Source: Clostridium sp. CAG:245 (GTDB taxonomy: Bacteria > Bacillota > Clostridia > TANB77 > CAG-508). From it: a stretch of 61,401 bases of DNA. Below the pieces are notes generated by a model. It had not been told where the DNA came from. It made no database searches and worked only from the letters and a program-made list of their open reading frames with translations. Position 1 is the first letter of the stretch, and each line of letters begins with the position of its first letter. The translations under genes were made by a program, and so were the position numbers. Location of the stretch: the NCBI GenBank assembly GCA_000435175.1, contig FR880036.1, positions 1 to 61,401 of the forward strand, written 5' to 3'. Positions 22,826 through 32,391 of the stretch are shown here, in pieces.

Positions 22826-24199
22826 CTACTCTATTAAAAATAATTTTTCTAACGCTCTATCTGATAATTTTCCATATTTCAATTTTTTATCTGATATCTT
22901 TTTTCCCTCTAACTCTGGTAAAATCCCGTAATTTGCATTCATTGGTTGAAATTTTTCATTTGGCGTCGATATATATTGAGCCAAAGCTCCTATCATTGTA
23001 TATTCAGAAAATTCAATTTTTTCTTCTTGTTTTAATTGCTTTACCGCATTTATTCCAGCAACTAATCCAGATGAAATAGATTCTACATATCCTTCTACTC
23101 CTGTAATTTGTCCCGCAAAATATATGTTTTTGTTTTTCTTTAATTGATATGTTCTATCTAATAATTTTGTAGAATTTATGAAAGTATTTCTATGCATTAC
23201 TCCATATTTTGCAAATTCCGCATTTTCTAAACCTGGTATCATACTAAATACTCGTTTTTGTTCGCCAAATTTTAAATTTGTTTGGAATCCAACAATATTA
23301 TAAATTGTTGCATCTTTATTGTCTTGCCTTAACTGAACTAGTGCATATGGCCTGTAACCTGTACGTGGATCTGTAAATCCCATTGGCTTTAATGGGCCAT
23401 ATCTTAATGTATCTATTCCTCTCTTTGCCATTACTTCAACTGGCATACAGCCTTCAAAAATTTCTCTTTTTTCAAATTGATGTAATTCTACAACCTCTGC
23501 ATTAACTAATTCATTCCAAAAATGTTCATATTCTTCTTTATTCATTGGAAGATTTATATAGCTTGCATCTCCATCATTTTTCTGCTTTGCTTTCCATTCT
23601 TCTACATCTTCATCTTTAGCTCTTTCTTGTTCATATCTATTGCCATAAAAAGCTATATTCATTTCAATACTATCTTTGAATATTATTGGGGCTGCTGCAT
23701 CATAAAAGTGTAAGTCATCTTCTCCTGTAAGCTCTAAAATTTGCTTAGATAAGGCATCAGAAGTAAGTGGACCTGTTGCAATTATAACAATTCCATCTTT
23801 TGCAATGTTCTCTACTGATAGTCCATCTTTTCCAATTTCTTGCCTTATTATTTCTACATTTCCCATGTTTTCTAAAGTTTCTGTAACCTTTTTAGAAAAC
23901 ACCTCTCTATCAACAGCTAGAGCCTGCCCAGCTGGTACAGCAGTTTCACCAGCAACTTTAATAAGAAGGGAATCTAAATTTCTTAGTTCTTCCTTTAAAA
24001 GCCCACAAGCATTCGTGTGCAAATTAGACTTAAAAGAATTGCTACAAACAATCTCTGCTAAATTATTATTCGAATGTGCTGGCGAAAAATTATTAGGCTT
24101 CATCTCGTACAATCTAACTTTTATGCCTCTTTTAGCAATTTGGTACGTAGCCTCAGAACCAGCTAATCCGCCACCAACAACAGTTATAAAATCATTCAT
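22826..24199 (-). CDS. trmFO: TrmFO, folate-dependent tRNA U54 methyltransferase
   Basis: 457 residues. The FAD-binding N-terminus reads VVGGGLAGSEATYQIAKRG, followed by the family motif HSNNNLAEIVCSNSFKSN and CGLLKEELRNLDSL. The C-terminal half has YFAGQITGVEGYVESISSGLVAGINA. TrmFO makes m5U54 in the T-loop of tRNA using methylenetetrahydrofolate and FADH2. The ATG at 24199 is preferred for its AAAGGATATAG ribosome site. The nearby Gid/TrmFO paralog MnmG differs in motif and length, so TrmFO is secure. Confidence 0.96.
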   Translation of the reverse strand: MNDFITVVGGGLAGSEATYQIAKRGIKVRLYEMKPNNFSPAHSNNNLAEIVCSNSFKSNLHTNACGLLKEELRNLDSLLIKVAGETAVPAGQALAVDREVFSKKVTETLENMGNVEIIRQEIGKDGLSVENIAKDGIVIIATGPLTSDALSKQILELTGEDDLHFYDAAAPIIFKDSIEMNIAFYGNRYEQERAKDEDVEEWKAKQKNDGDASYINLPMNKEEYEHFWNELVNAEVVELHQFEKREIFEGCMPVEVMAKRGIDTLRYGPLKPMGFTDPRTGYRPYALVQLRQDNKDATIYNIVGFQTNLKFGEQKRVFSMIPGLENAEFAKYGVMHRNTFINSTKLLDRTYQLKKNKNIYFAGQITGVEGYVESISSGLVAGINAVKQLKQEEKIEFSEYTMIGALAQYISTPNEKFQPMNANYGILPELEGKKISDKKLKYGKLSDRALEKLFLIE

Positions 24200-24249
24200 A
24201 CTATATCCTTTCATCACTCATTAGTAATACTAAATTTATATTAATATGT

Positions 24250-24362
24250 AAGAATAATTTCATTTAAAAAATAAGGTCGAGCCCGTCTTTTGAGGAGTCC
24301 GAAGGAGCTCCGACCAAGGGCGAAATACCGTAATTTTGAAAAATGAAATTGTTCTCTTTCAA
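24250..24362. repeat. Structured intergenic element with inverted ends
   Basis: AATTTCATTT on the left and AAATGAAATT on the right enclose a GC-richer core with GGTCG/CGACC and GCCC/GGGC pairs and a palindromic GGAGCTCC. It resembles the MITE-like elements in layout and shares CAAGGGCG with copy A. Only one copy is seen here. No ORF. Confidence 0.5.
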
Positions 24363-24373
24363 TAATATTAAAT

Positions 24374-24402
24374 CGCCCAAAAAAGGGCGTCCCTATTGGG
24401 CG
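24374..24402. repeat. 29-bp palindromic repeat, copy 4
   Basis: Forward-orientation copy, 3 bp after the SNF2-type helicase stop codon. Confidence 0.8.
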
Positions 24403-24405
24403 AAA

Positions 24406-27400
24406 TTATTCAAACAAATTCATTATATCTTCTTTTGAAAGCTTGCTTATAAATGTTTGGTTTGTTGAAAGCATGCTATCAATCAAAGTTTCTTTTCTTT
24501 TTTGTAGTTCATATATTTTCTCTTCTATTGAGTTTTTTGTTATTAATTTATATACTTGTACGTTTCTCTTTTGTCCTATTCTGTAGGTTCTATCTGTAGC
24601 CTGATTTTCTGCAGATAAGTTCCACCATGGGTCATAGTGTATTACCACATCTGCTCCAACTAAGTTCAGTCCTGTTCCACCTGCTTTTAAAGATATTAAG
24701 AATAATTTTTTGTTTGGATTACTGTTAAATTCATCTACTAAATTTATTCTTTCAGATACTTTGGTTTGTCCTGTTAATTTTAAGAATTCTATATTCTCTT
24801 TTTGTAGTTCTTTTTCTATTATTTCAAACATTGCCGTGTATCCTGAAAATAGTAGTATTTTGTGTCCTGATTGTATTGCATCTTTTACTATTTCTATACA
24901 TTGGTTCAGCTTACCGCTTTCGCCCTTGTAGTTGTCTATAAATAGACTTGGGTGGCAACATATTTGTCTTAATCTTGTTAACAGTGCAAGTATTTTTATC
25001 TGGCTCTTTTCTATTCCATTTTCTTGTATTTCTTCCATTGCATTTTTCTTTGCCTTTGCTAAATAAGACAAATAAATATCTCTTTGCTCGTCCACCATCT
25101 GGCTATTTAGAACAGATATCATTTTATCTGGTAGCTCTGTTAAGACTTCACCTTTTATTCTTCTTAAGACAAATGGCTCTATCAATTTTTTCAATTTGTT
25201 CATTGCCACTTCATTGCCCTCTTTTATTATTGGCGTTTCATAAAGCTCTTTGAATTTTCTGTATCCAAATAAGTATCCTGGCATTATGAAATCGAATATT
25301 GACCATAGCTCAGATAAAGAGTTTTCTATTGGCGTTCCAGTTAGAGCAAACCTTGTTTCTGCTGATATATTCTTAATTGCCTTTGCATTTTGTGTGTTAT
25401 TATTTTTTATGTATTGTGCTTCGTCTGCAATTATGTACTTAAATTTGAAGTCATATTTTTTATATTCTTCTATATCTCTCTTCAATAATTCATATGAAGT
25501 TATTACTATATCATAATTTGGTATTGATGCAATCTGATTTTTTCTTTCTTCTAGTGTTCCATGTACTACTATAGATTGCATTCCTATCGTAAATTTTTCC
25601 GCTTCATTTTGCCAGTTTAGGCATAATGAACTTGGGCATACGACTAAGCATGGTTTCTTTCCTCCATTATATTTGTATGCACAAATTACACACAATAGCT
25701 GAACAGTTTTTCCAAGACCCATATCATCTGCCAAAATTCCGCCCAAACCGTAGTAATCAAGCATACGTAACCATTGTACACCTACTTTTTGGTATTCTCT
25801 AAGGCTAGCATTCAAGTTCTTTGGCACTTCCATGTTTCCTTCTATTTCTTTTACATCGATATTTTCAACTAAATTCTTGTAGCTTTCATCTTTCGTAACA
25901 TGAATAAAGCTATTCTTCTCCAAAATTTTATCTAAATAAAGAGCCCTGTACATTGGTAACTGTAAAGTATTGTTCTTTATTTGACCGTAATCAACATCTA
26001 TATCTTCGGTTACACTCTCTATAAATTTGATAGTATCATTATCTTCCAGATTTACGAAGCTTCCGTCTTTTAATCTATGGTATCTCTTCTTTAATTTGTA
26101 CTGCTTCATTATCTCCTGAAGCTCTGCTGGGTCGAAGTCCAGACTAGAAAAATCTATGTCTAGCAAATTATTTTCTACCCTTACACCCAAATTTACAGCA
26201 GATGTACTTCTAACTTCTTTTGCCTTAAAATTATCTGTTGCAAGCACTTCAAAATTTTTCATATATGAATCCATATCATTAGTCAAAAATTCATATATCT
26301 TGTCATCATTTGCAAGAATCAATCTATTGTTCTTTTGGTCTAACATGAATCCACTCTTAACGAACATGTTAATTAATTTGCTTTCTTTTATTGTATTTCT
26401 AGAAAGCACTTCTACTTGTCTCTTAGAATCTAGCGGATTTATCTCTACATCTCCATATATAAATCTAATGTCTGCTAGCACATAATTTAAGTCATTGTAG
26501 TCCAAATATAATTTTGCATATAGCTCTGCAGGAATGTATTTTTCAACTTTCTTGTACTCATTTTCTCCAATGTTAACACTATTCTTTATGCTTGGTTGTA
26601 CTATAGAGAAGAAATTAGACAATTGACTCTCTGGAAGCAAAATCTCTTTTGTAAAATTCTTTCTAAATACTTCCAACATTTTAATAACAGTACTACTATA
26701 TTTTTTTGAGCATCTGTATAATTTCTTATCCAGCATTAAATATGTATATTTTCTGCCCTCATAAACCATATACGCATATATATCCACATTTACAGTTATC
26801 TTATATTCTTCATCATCATTTTCTTCTAATTTAAATTTAATGTCTGGCTCATTTGGTACAAAAACAACAGCATCAGTTCCAAACTGGTCTTCCATTGAAA
26901 TTGCTCTATTTTTCAGGCATTCAAATAAATCATCCAGCCCTGTGTTAGAAATAACTATTGCATCTTCTCCCATTCTTTTTGTGTAATAATCATATCCTGT
27001 AGACGATTCATTAGCATATTTTATTATTTCTGAATATTTCAGTATGAAATCTAAAAGATTTCTGTCTTCTTCCACAAACTTTTCTCTTGTGTGTGCAAAC
27101 TCAAGTTTTGCTCCATATTTATACTTTTCACCACTTGCAAATCTATCATAAAATTCTGGTAAAGACTTTACCTTATAGCCCTGCTTCTCATCTTTTTTAG
27201 AAAGCTTTATTTCTAGTTTCAAGCTATTATTTGTTCTACTACATATAATCTTTGGCTCAATATGAACGAATCCTTCCTCCTTGCCTGAAGATGTATTCTG
27301 TTCTTCCTCTTCTTCATTAATTCTGTAAAATTCATTTACTAGTTGATTGAAAATCTTGTAGTTTTCCCCACGTTCTTTAACCGTATCTGTACTTCTACTT

Positions 27401-27768
27401 TCTTTTCTCTCTCCAGAAAAAATTCTTACATAGTCAGAGTTACTCGCAAATTCTTTAACAGTTGCAATAATATGTTCACAGGCACAATAATTTTCCTTGT
27501 AATCATCACAAGTACATGATAAATTTTCAATCTCGCCTTCTGCAACTTTAATATAAACTTTGTGTTTCTGTTTTACTATAATTCCATCATCATTCTTCTC
27601 ATCTTTTACGATGGAATGAACCTCAAAATTTTGTTTATTATCATATGTAATCTTATTTATTTCAATAGCTTTATTCTGCATTAATTTTGAAGCCAAATCT
27701 AGCTTCTTTGCGTCAACTTGACTTATTAAATCTTCATATATTTGTTTATCTATAATATTACTTTCCAT
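24406..27768 (-). CDS. SNF2-family helicase with N-terminal SWIM zinc finger
   Basis: 1120 residues from the ATG at 27768 (GGGGAGA upstream); the frame is open to 27789. A SWIM zinc finger lies at ~80-105 (LSCTCDDYKENYCACEHI, C-x-C...C-x-H). The SNF2 helicase core starts near 650: LADDMGLGKT (Walker A), VITSYELLKRD, DEAQYIKN (motif II), LTGTPIENSL, and C-terminal GGTGLNLVGADVVIHYDPWWN and QATDRTYRIGQ. Such bacterial Swi2/Snf2 proteins are DNA-dependent ATPases; RapA-like recycling of RNA polymerase or DNA repair are possible roles. Many Clostridia carry the SWIM-SNF2 form in the core genome. Confidence 0.93.
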   Translation of the reverse strand: MESNIIDKQIYEDLISQVDAKKLDLASKLMQNKAIEINKITYDNKQNFEVHSIVKDEKNDDGIIVKQKHKVYIKVAEGEIENLSCTCDDYKENYCACEHIIATVKEFASNSDYVRIFSGERKESRSTDTVKERGENYKIFNQLVNEFYRINEEEEEQNTSSGKEEGFVHIEPKIICSRTNNSLKLEIKLSKKDEKQGYKVKSLPEFYDRFASGEKYKYGAKLEFAHTREKFVEEDRNLLDFILKYSEIIKYANESSTGYDYYTKRMGEDAIVISNTGLDDLFECLKNRAISMEDQFGTDAVVFVPNEPDIKFKLEENDDEEYKITVNVDIYAYMVYEGRKYTYLMLDKKLYRCSKKYSSTVIKMLEVFRKNFTKEILLPESQLSNFFSIVQPSIKNSVNIGENEYKKVEKYIPAELYAKLYLDYNDLNYVLADIRFIYGDVEINPLDSKRQVEVLSRNTIKESKLINMFVKSGFMLDQKNNRLILANDDKIYEFLTNDMDSYMKNFEVLATDNFKAKEVRSTSAVNLGVRVENNLLDIDFSSLDFDPAELQEIMKQYKLKKRYHRLKDGSFVNLEDNDTIKFIESVTEDIDVDYGQIKNNTLQLPMYRALYLDKILEKNSFIHVTKDESYKNLVENIDVKEIEGNMEVPKNLNASLREYQKVGVQWLRMLDYYGLGGILADDMGLGKTVQLLCVICAYKYNGGKKPCLVVCPSSLCLNWQNEAEKFTIGMQSIVVHGTLEERKNQIASIPNYDIVITSYELLKRDIEEYKKYDFKFKYIIADEAQYIKNNNTQNAKAIKNISAETRFALTGTPIENSLSELWSIFDFIMPGYLFGYRKFKELYETPIIKEGNEVAMNKLKKLIEPFVLRRIKGEVLTELPDKMISVLNSQMVDEQRDIYLSYLAKAKKNAMEEIQENGIEKSQIKILALLTRLRQICCHPSLFIDNYKGESGKLNQCIEIVKDAIQSGHKILLFSGYTAMFEIIEKELQKENIEFLKLTGQTKVSERINLVDEFNSNPNKKLFLISLKAGGTGLNLVGADVVIHYDPWWNLSAENQATDRTYRIGQKRNVQVYKLITKNSIEEKIYELQKRKETLIDSMLSTNQTFISKLSKEDIMNLFE

Positions 27769-27960
27769 CAATAAATCTCCCCATTTCACTGATTATCTAT
27801 TATATACCTTTTTTCGACGTTGTGCAACGAGTACTGGAAAATTTTATATGTTAAAACTATTATCTCTTTCTTCATTAGTACTTTACATATTCTTCTCTTA
27901 TGTTTAAACATTGGTATTTGCTTTTTATTTAGCATTTTAGTACTTTTTAGTCTTTCATAT

Positions 27961-28003
27961 AAAAAAATTAGCAGAAAAATTTTTTCTTCCACTAATTTTT
28001 TTA
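27961..28003. terminator. Bidirectional terminator-like hairpin
   Basis: AAAAAATTAG pairs with CTAATTTTTT around an A/T-rich inner loop, with T-runs on both strands. It separates the SNF2 gene from the fragment at 28061-28336. Confidence 0.55.
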
Positions 28004-28060
28004 TTTTCAATATATATTTATTTCATTTAATCACAAGACACAAGTATATTTTTGCTTTTT

Positions 28061-28336
28061 TTACCTTATTGGGTGTGCACACAGTCCCCTATATTGCCTT
28101 AAATCTAAGTTCAATGCTCTTATTGCTTTTCTAAAGTTATTTGCAGTTACAACTTGTACTTTAAAATGATAAATTTGTTCAAGTACAGATATTGGAAGCT
28201 CGGGGTACAGTGTAGCTCTTGCGGAAAGCATAGTATATCCTTTATCTACCCAATCTTGCCCAAGCCACGCATATGCTATATCATTGAGTAATAAACACTT
28301 AAGGATATTTTTTTCTTTATTCAGTAGCCATTCAAT
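28061..28336 (-). pseudogene. Headless ORF fragment of unknown family
   Basis: An open minus-strand frame of about 91 codons running from a stop codon, with no usable start, and reading WLLNKEKNILKCLLLNDIAYA, later LPISVLEQIYHFKVQVVTA and LNLDLRQYRGLCAHPIR. The composition is protein-like and its codons are unlike random intergenic sequence. I take it as the 3' remnant of a lost gene; the family is not recognised. The rest of 28337-28583 holds only inverted repeats. Confidence 0.45.
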
Positions 28337-28348
28337 TTAAGCGTAAAA

Positions 28349-28379
28349 AATCGATTGCTATTATCTCTTTAGCAATCGA
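28349..28379 (-). terminator. Hairpin ATCGATTGCTA/TAGCAATCGAT with T-run
   Basis: Perfect 11-bp stem, 9-nt loop, followed by TTTTTT on the minus strand. It probably ends transcription from htrA. Confidence 0.7.
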
Positions 28380-28410
28380 TCCGAAAATAAAAGGGGATGT
28401 TCTAATTTTT

Positions 28411-28525
28411 TAGTTAGTAATGGAGTAACTTATTACTAACTATGGTTATATATTACCAATACTTTTTGTCCTTTTTGTGAACTGAATGTAACTAATTAGT
28501 ATTTTATTAATTTGTATTGGTAATA
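28411..28525. repeat. Two perfect inverted repeats downstream of htrA
   Basis: TAGTTAGTAAT (28411-28421) with ATTACTAACTA (28432-28442), and TATTACCAATAC (28451-28462) with GTATTGGTAATA (28514-28525). No ORF is present. They may form an RNA structure or be the remains of a small mobile element. Confidence 0.5.
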
Positions 28526-28583
28526 TAAATTTATTCATGTTTAATTTATATAGTCTTTAAAATTTTAATTTTTTTCAATAACA

Positions 28584-29840
28584 TTATTGTTCTTGCAATA
28601 TTAATGTAATCTCTTTCTCTTGTCCATTTCTGTTTACTGTTACTGTCATTGTGTCTCCAATATTGTGTGTATTCTTAATATTGTTTAATTCTGTCATAGT
28701 TTTTATTTCTTGTCCGTCAGCCTTTACTATTACGTCTCCAGCCTTTATTCCAGCTTTTTCTGCTGCTGAATATTCGTCTACACTTGCAACATAAACACCA
28801 ACTACTAGGTTATTTCTCTTTGCTGTTGTTTCGTCCAAATCTCTACCAGAAATTCCTATATATGGTCTTTTTACTTTATTATATTGAATTAATTGTTCTA
28901 TAATTGGTTTTGCAGAATCAATTGGAATTGCAAATCCCATTCCTTCAACACCTGTTGATGAAACTTTTAATGTGTTTATTCCTATTACTTGACCTTGGCT
29001 GTTTACTAATGCTCCACCACTATTTCCAGAGTTTATAGCAGCATCTGTTTGAATTAATGTAAATGTTTTTCCATCTGAATCTGTTACTTCTCTATCTAGT
29101 GCAGAAATCATACCTCCTGTAACAGTGTTTTGCATTCCTAATGGGCTTCCTACAGCCATTGCAAATTCACCTACTTGTACAGAGCTTGAGTTTCCTAATT
29201 CTGCTGCTGTTAGACCTGTTTTATCTATTTTTATTACAGCTAAGTCTGTTTGTGAATCAGTTCCTACTATTTTAGCATCATATTTTGTTTCATCACCATT
29301 TAATGTTACCTTTATAGAGTTTGCTTCTCCAATTGTATAATATGATGAAGATGAGCTTGAGCTTATTACATGGTTATTTGTAATAATGTATCCATCTTCG
29401 CTAATAATAATTCCAGAACCTGTTGCAGTTGCTGTACTTTGTTGATTAAAGAACATTGAATTAACCGTGTAGCTTACTTCAATACCTACTATTGAAGGTA
29501 ATACTTTTTTTGCAACAGCAATTCCTGTTCCAGAATACTCTGCTAAAGAAATTTGTGTTGTGTTTAATGTTCCTTTTGACGCACTTGTGCTGGTTGAAAC
29601 AGAATTATTATTGTTATTTTTTTCTCCTATTATATTGCTTCGTATCTCTGGAACTCCTAAACATGTTCCTAATACAAGTGTTGCACCAAGCACACCGCTC
29701 AAAAATGGTACTGCTACACTTTTTCCAAAGTTAGATTGACCTTTTTGCTTTTTTTCTAATTGCTTTACTGCTTTAAATTCTTTACCAGATTTATCTACAA
29801 CTGCATCTGGTGTTTTTACATTGTCTTTATTCTCTTCCAT
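28584..29840 (-). CDS. HtrA/DegP-type membrane-anchored serine protease
   Basis: 418 residues: a cytoplasmic N-terminus, one membrane helix at ~43-62 (VAVPFLSGVLGATLVLGT), a trypsin-like domain and a C-terminal PDZ domain. The catalytic triad is His in ITNNHVI, Asp in SQTDLAVIK and Ser in GNSGGALVN. The PDZ includes GVYVASVDEYSAAEKAGIKAGD. HtrA proteins degrade or refold damaged exported proteins outside the membrane and are usually induced by envelope stress. Solitary gene with AAAGGATAG ribosome site and a terminator structure downstream. Confidence 0.95.
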   Translation of the reverse strand: MEENKDNVKTPDAVVDKSGKEFKAVKQLEKKQKGQSNFGKSVAVPFLSGVLGATLVLGTCLGVPEIRSNIIGEKNNNNNSVSTSTSASKGTLNTTQISLAEYSGTGIAVAKKVLPSIVGIEVSYTVNSMFFNQQSTATATGSGIIISEDGYIITNNHVISSSSSSSYYTIGEANSIKVTLNGDETKYDAKIVGTDSQTDLAVIKIDKTGLTAAELGNSSSVQVGEFAMAVGSPLGMQNTVTGGMISALDREVTDSDGKTFTLIQTDAAINSGNSGGALVNSQGQVIGINTLKVSSTGVEGMGFAIPIDSAKPIIEQLIQYNKVKRPYIGISGRDLDETTAKRNNLVVGVYVASVDEYSAAEKAGIKAGDVIVKADGQEIKTMTELNNIKNTHNIGDTMTVTVNRNGQEKEITLILQEQ

Positions 29841-30019
29841 TTTAATTACTATCCTTTCTTACTCTGTCAAAAAATACTTCTTGACTCGTCTTATTCTCTT
29901 AAGATTAGCTCCATTATTCATTCTATCCTAATCTAGAGTTATAATACAATATATTTGTGAAAAGTTTGTGAAAAAAAGGCAAATATTTGTGAAAAAAGAA
30001 TAGCCTTCGCTATTCTTTT

Positions 30020-31027
30020 CTATTTATATAAATATAATTGTGGATTTATTTTATTTCCATTTAGTCTTATTTCTAAGTGTAAGTGGTTTCCTGTTGAATT
30101 TCCTGTTGAACCAACTGCTGCAATTACATCTCCCGCTGTTACTTCATCTCCAACAGATGCATATAATTTACTACAGTGTCCATAATATGTTTGCACTCCA
30201 TTTGCATGGTCAATTATAATTAAGTAGCCATAACCACTCATCCAACCAGAATATGAAACAGTTCCATCAGCTGCTGCTTTAATACTTGTTCCATATGGAG
30301 CCGCTATATCTAGTCCTCCATGAGCATGGTTTCTTACACTAGTCTCTACTACGCCATATCTTGATGTAATGTTTCCTACTACTGGTTTTACACTAAAATA
30401 TACACCATTAAATGTTGCTTCTGCTATTCTTTCTTGCTCTGTTTTTATTCCTCTCAAATCTGTATCAACACTTAATTTTGCAACTTCTAATGATTGAGTT
30501 CCAACACTCTCGAAGTCTGTTGTATATTGTTCTTGAATTCCAACTTTTGCAACGTCTTCTGAATATTCACTCTGCATTTCTGCAACTATAGTTTCTGCTT
30601 CTTCCACGGTGTTTACATATGTTTCTATTTCATTGTTTATCGTAACCGCATAAACTTTATACATAGTTTTTATATTTTCTGATAACATTTCTGCAATTTT
30701 ATCGTCATCTTCTGCCTCAACATCCGATAAAACCAATTCATATGTTGGTTCCACTGTTAATTCTGAAAACACAGCACATGGATTATCCGATGTTAATAAT
30801 TCATTGTTTATCTTTTCTTCCATTGCCGTTTTGCTCTTTACATAGCCTATTATTTCGTCGTTTATTTTCACAGCATACACTGGATTATATTTTACAAATA
30901 CTATTGCAATTATTATAAATAGTGCTATTGAAGCAATTGTTAGCAATCTAAAAATTTCTTTCGTGCAGTATTTTAATCTATTGTATAAAATAATTTCACG
31001 CTCCTTTTTAACTGCGACGCTTTCCAT
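30020..31027 (-). CDS. Membrane-anchored M23 (LytM-type) peptidase
   Basis: About 330 residues. One membrane helix lies near the N-terminus (LTIASIALFIIIAIVFV), then a helical region of ~190 residues, then an M23 domain with zinc ligands in NHAHGGLDIAAP and GNHLHLEIRLNG. M23 enzymes cut peptidoglycan cross-bridges, or act as LytM factors in division and sporulation. The start is unclear: the ATG at 31027 overlaps the -10 box TATAAT of TTGCAT-17 bp-TATAAT. The good ribosome site AAAAAGGAG lies downstream, placing initiation at the ATT codon 30994 or nearby. Confidence 0.85.
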   Translation of the reverse strand: MESVAVKKEREIILYNRLKYCTKEIFRLLTIASIALFIIIAIVFVKYNPVYAVKINDEIIGYVKSKTAMEEKINNELLTSDNPCAVFSELTVEPTYELVLSDVEAEDDDKIAEMLSENIKTMYKVYAVTINNEIETYVNTVEEAETIVAEMQSEYSEDVAKVGIQEQYTTDFESVGTQSLEVAKLSVDTDLRGIKTEQERIAEATFNGVYFSVKPVVGNITSRYGVVETSVRNHAHGGLDIAAPYGTSIKAAADGTVSYSGWMSGYGYLIIIDHANGVQTYYGHCSKLYASVGDEVTAGDVIAAVGSTGNSTGNHLHLEIRLNGNKINPQLYLYK

Positions 31028-31085
31028 TATACCATATATTATATACAAATGCAAATCCAATTATTCATTCATCCGTTATACATGC

Positions 31086-31128
31086 AAAAATGGCTGAAAA
31101 TATCGCAATTTTCAGCCATTTTTTTCTT
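31086..31128. terminator. Bidirectional terminator
   Basis: AAAAATGGCTGAAAAT pairs with ATTTTCAGCCATTTTT with T-runs on both strands, just after the tandem-HTH gene at 31132. Confidence 0.8.
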
Positions 31129-31131
31129 TAA

Positions 31132-32304
31132 TTAACGTTCTACATCAGCCTTTTTAGTAGTATTTTTATCAGATTGTTCTACTCCTTGTGTGTATTGTCT
31201 ATTTATTTCTCTTACTTCATTTTCACTCGCTCCTGCTCTTGCCATGGTTTCCTCAACCGTAAATCCTTGCTTTAAGCACATGTGTATTGCTTGTTTCTTA
31301 TATAAGCCTAATACAATATTTCTCGCTTTTTCCAGTTCTTCACTTTCTCCATGTACTGCAATACATGTATTTACTAATTGAAGCGCTGGCTTTAAATTTT
31401 CTGCTTTTGCATATTCATTAGTTATAAATTTAATAGCTTCTAAATTAACTTTTCCCTCACCATATGCAATCGAATCTGATAACGCCTCAATTTCTTCTAA
31501 TGTAAGTTTTTCCCCATTTCCTACAATTTGTTTACACAACTCATAATATTTTGCCTTTTCATCTTCACTAATTTCTTTAGACTTGGCTCTTTTAATTAAC
31601 AATTGTAAATCTTTTCTACATTTTTTTACAGTACCTACTACAAATCTTTCAGAATGATATTTTTTTCTTTCATATGTTCTTTTCATTTTTTTATCATTCA
31701 TATATTCCTGCATTGCCTTTGTACAAATTTCTGGGTCAATTTTTCCTTGATACACTAAGTTATCTAATACTTTTCTTAATCCATTCATACTCATTTGTAA
31801 TTGTTCTGCAATTTCATTAAGACTTAATTCATTTTGCTGTAATAATTCTATTAACCTTTTCTCATTATCATATACCTTTTTTTCTATATATCTTGCATTA
31901 GCCAATTCTATATCATTAGCATTTTCTTCGATTATTTTATTTATTTCTTCATCAGTTAAAGTTTCCTTTCTATTTTTTACATTTTGTATAGTATTAAAAC
32001 TAACATCTAAAAATTTACCAATTTCTCTATCAGTGTATCTTCTGCTAAGCATATACATAATAACAGCATCTCTTACTTTAGTATTTTCAAATGGTTTCTC
32101 GTTTACTACTATTTTTCCTTCTTCTTTCAATTCAGCAATTATACTATATATCAAACTCGTTGACCTTCCCATTTCGTAGGCTATTGCTTTTGCTGGAAGG
32201 CCTTCTTTATATAATTTCAAAACTTGTTGTTTTCTTTCTGCTCTTTCTTTTCCAAATATTGTTCTTACACCTTTTTTACCCGATATATTTACTTTTTGTT
32301 CCAT
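31132..32304 (-). CDS. Tandem-HTH protein with helical C-terminal domain, paralog 2
   Basis: 390 residues. At least three helix-turn-helix units: LPAKAIAYEMGRSTSLIYSII (~33-55), YTDREIGKFLDVSFNTIQNV (~92-112) and LSLNEIAEQLQMSMNGLRKVL (~160-180). The C-terminal half is alpha-helical and TPR-like (LTLEEIEALSDSIAYGEGKV, AIKFITNEYAKAENLKPALQL) and ends ADVER. The same architecture is found at 35153-36550. Members of this family look like multi-HTH DNA-binding regulators. No cofactor or ligand domain is seen and the targets are unknown. RBS AGGAGCA. Confidence 0.8.
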   Translation of the reverse strand: MEQKVNISGKKGVRTIFGKERAERKQQVLKLYKEGLPAKAIAYEMGRSTSLIYSIIAELKEEGKIVVNEKPFENTKVRDAVIMYMLSRRYTDREIGKFLDVSFNTIQNVKNRKETLTDEEINKIIEENANDIELANARYIEKKVYDNEKRLIELLQQNELSLNEIAEQLQMSMNGLRKVLDNLVYQGKIDPEICTKAMQEYMNDKKMKRTYERKKYHSERFVVGTVKKCRKDLQLLIKRAKSKEISEDEKAKYYELCKQIVGNGEKLTLEEIEALSDSIAYGEGKVNLEAIKFITNEYAKAENLKPALQLVNTCIAVHGESEELEKARNIVLGLYKKQAIHMCLKQGFTVEETMARAGASENEVREINRQYTQGVEQSDKNTTKKADVER

Positions 32305-32391
32305 TGCTCCTCCTAATTCTTCTCTTATTTAGTCTGTCAACATAATATTATACCATAAAGTAGTAGTACATTTCAATCTTTTTGGGCTATT

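Noticed and set aside
27786..28010. 74-codon minus-strand ORF upstream of the helicase gene
   Set aside because: No ribosome site, lysine/isoleucine-rich random-like composition, and it runs through a terminator hairpin at 27961-28003.
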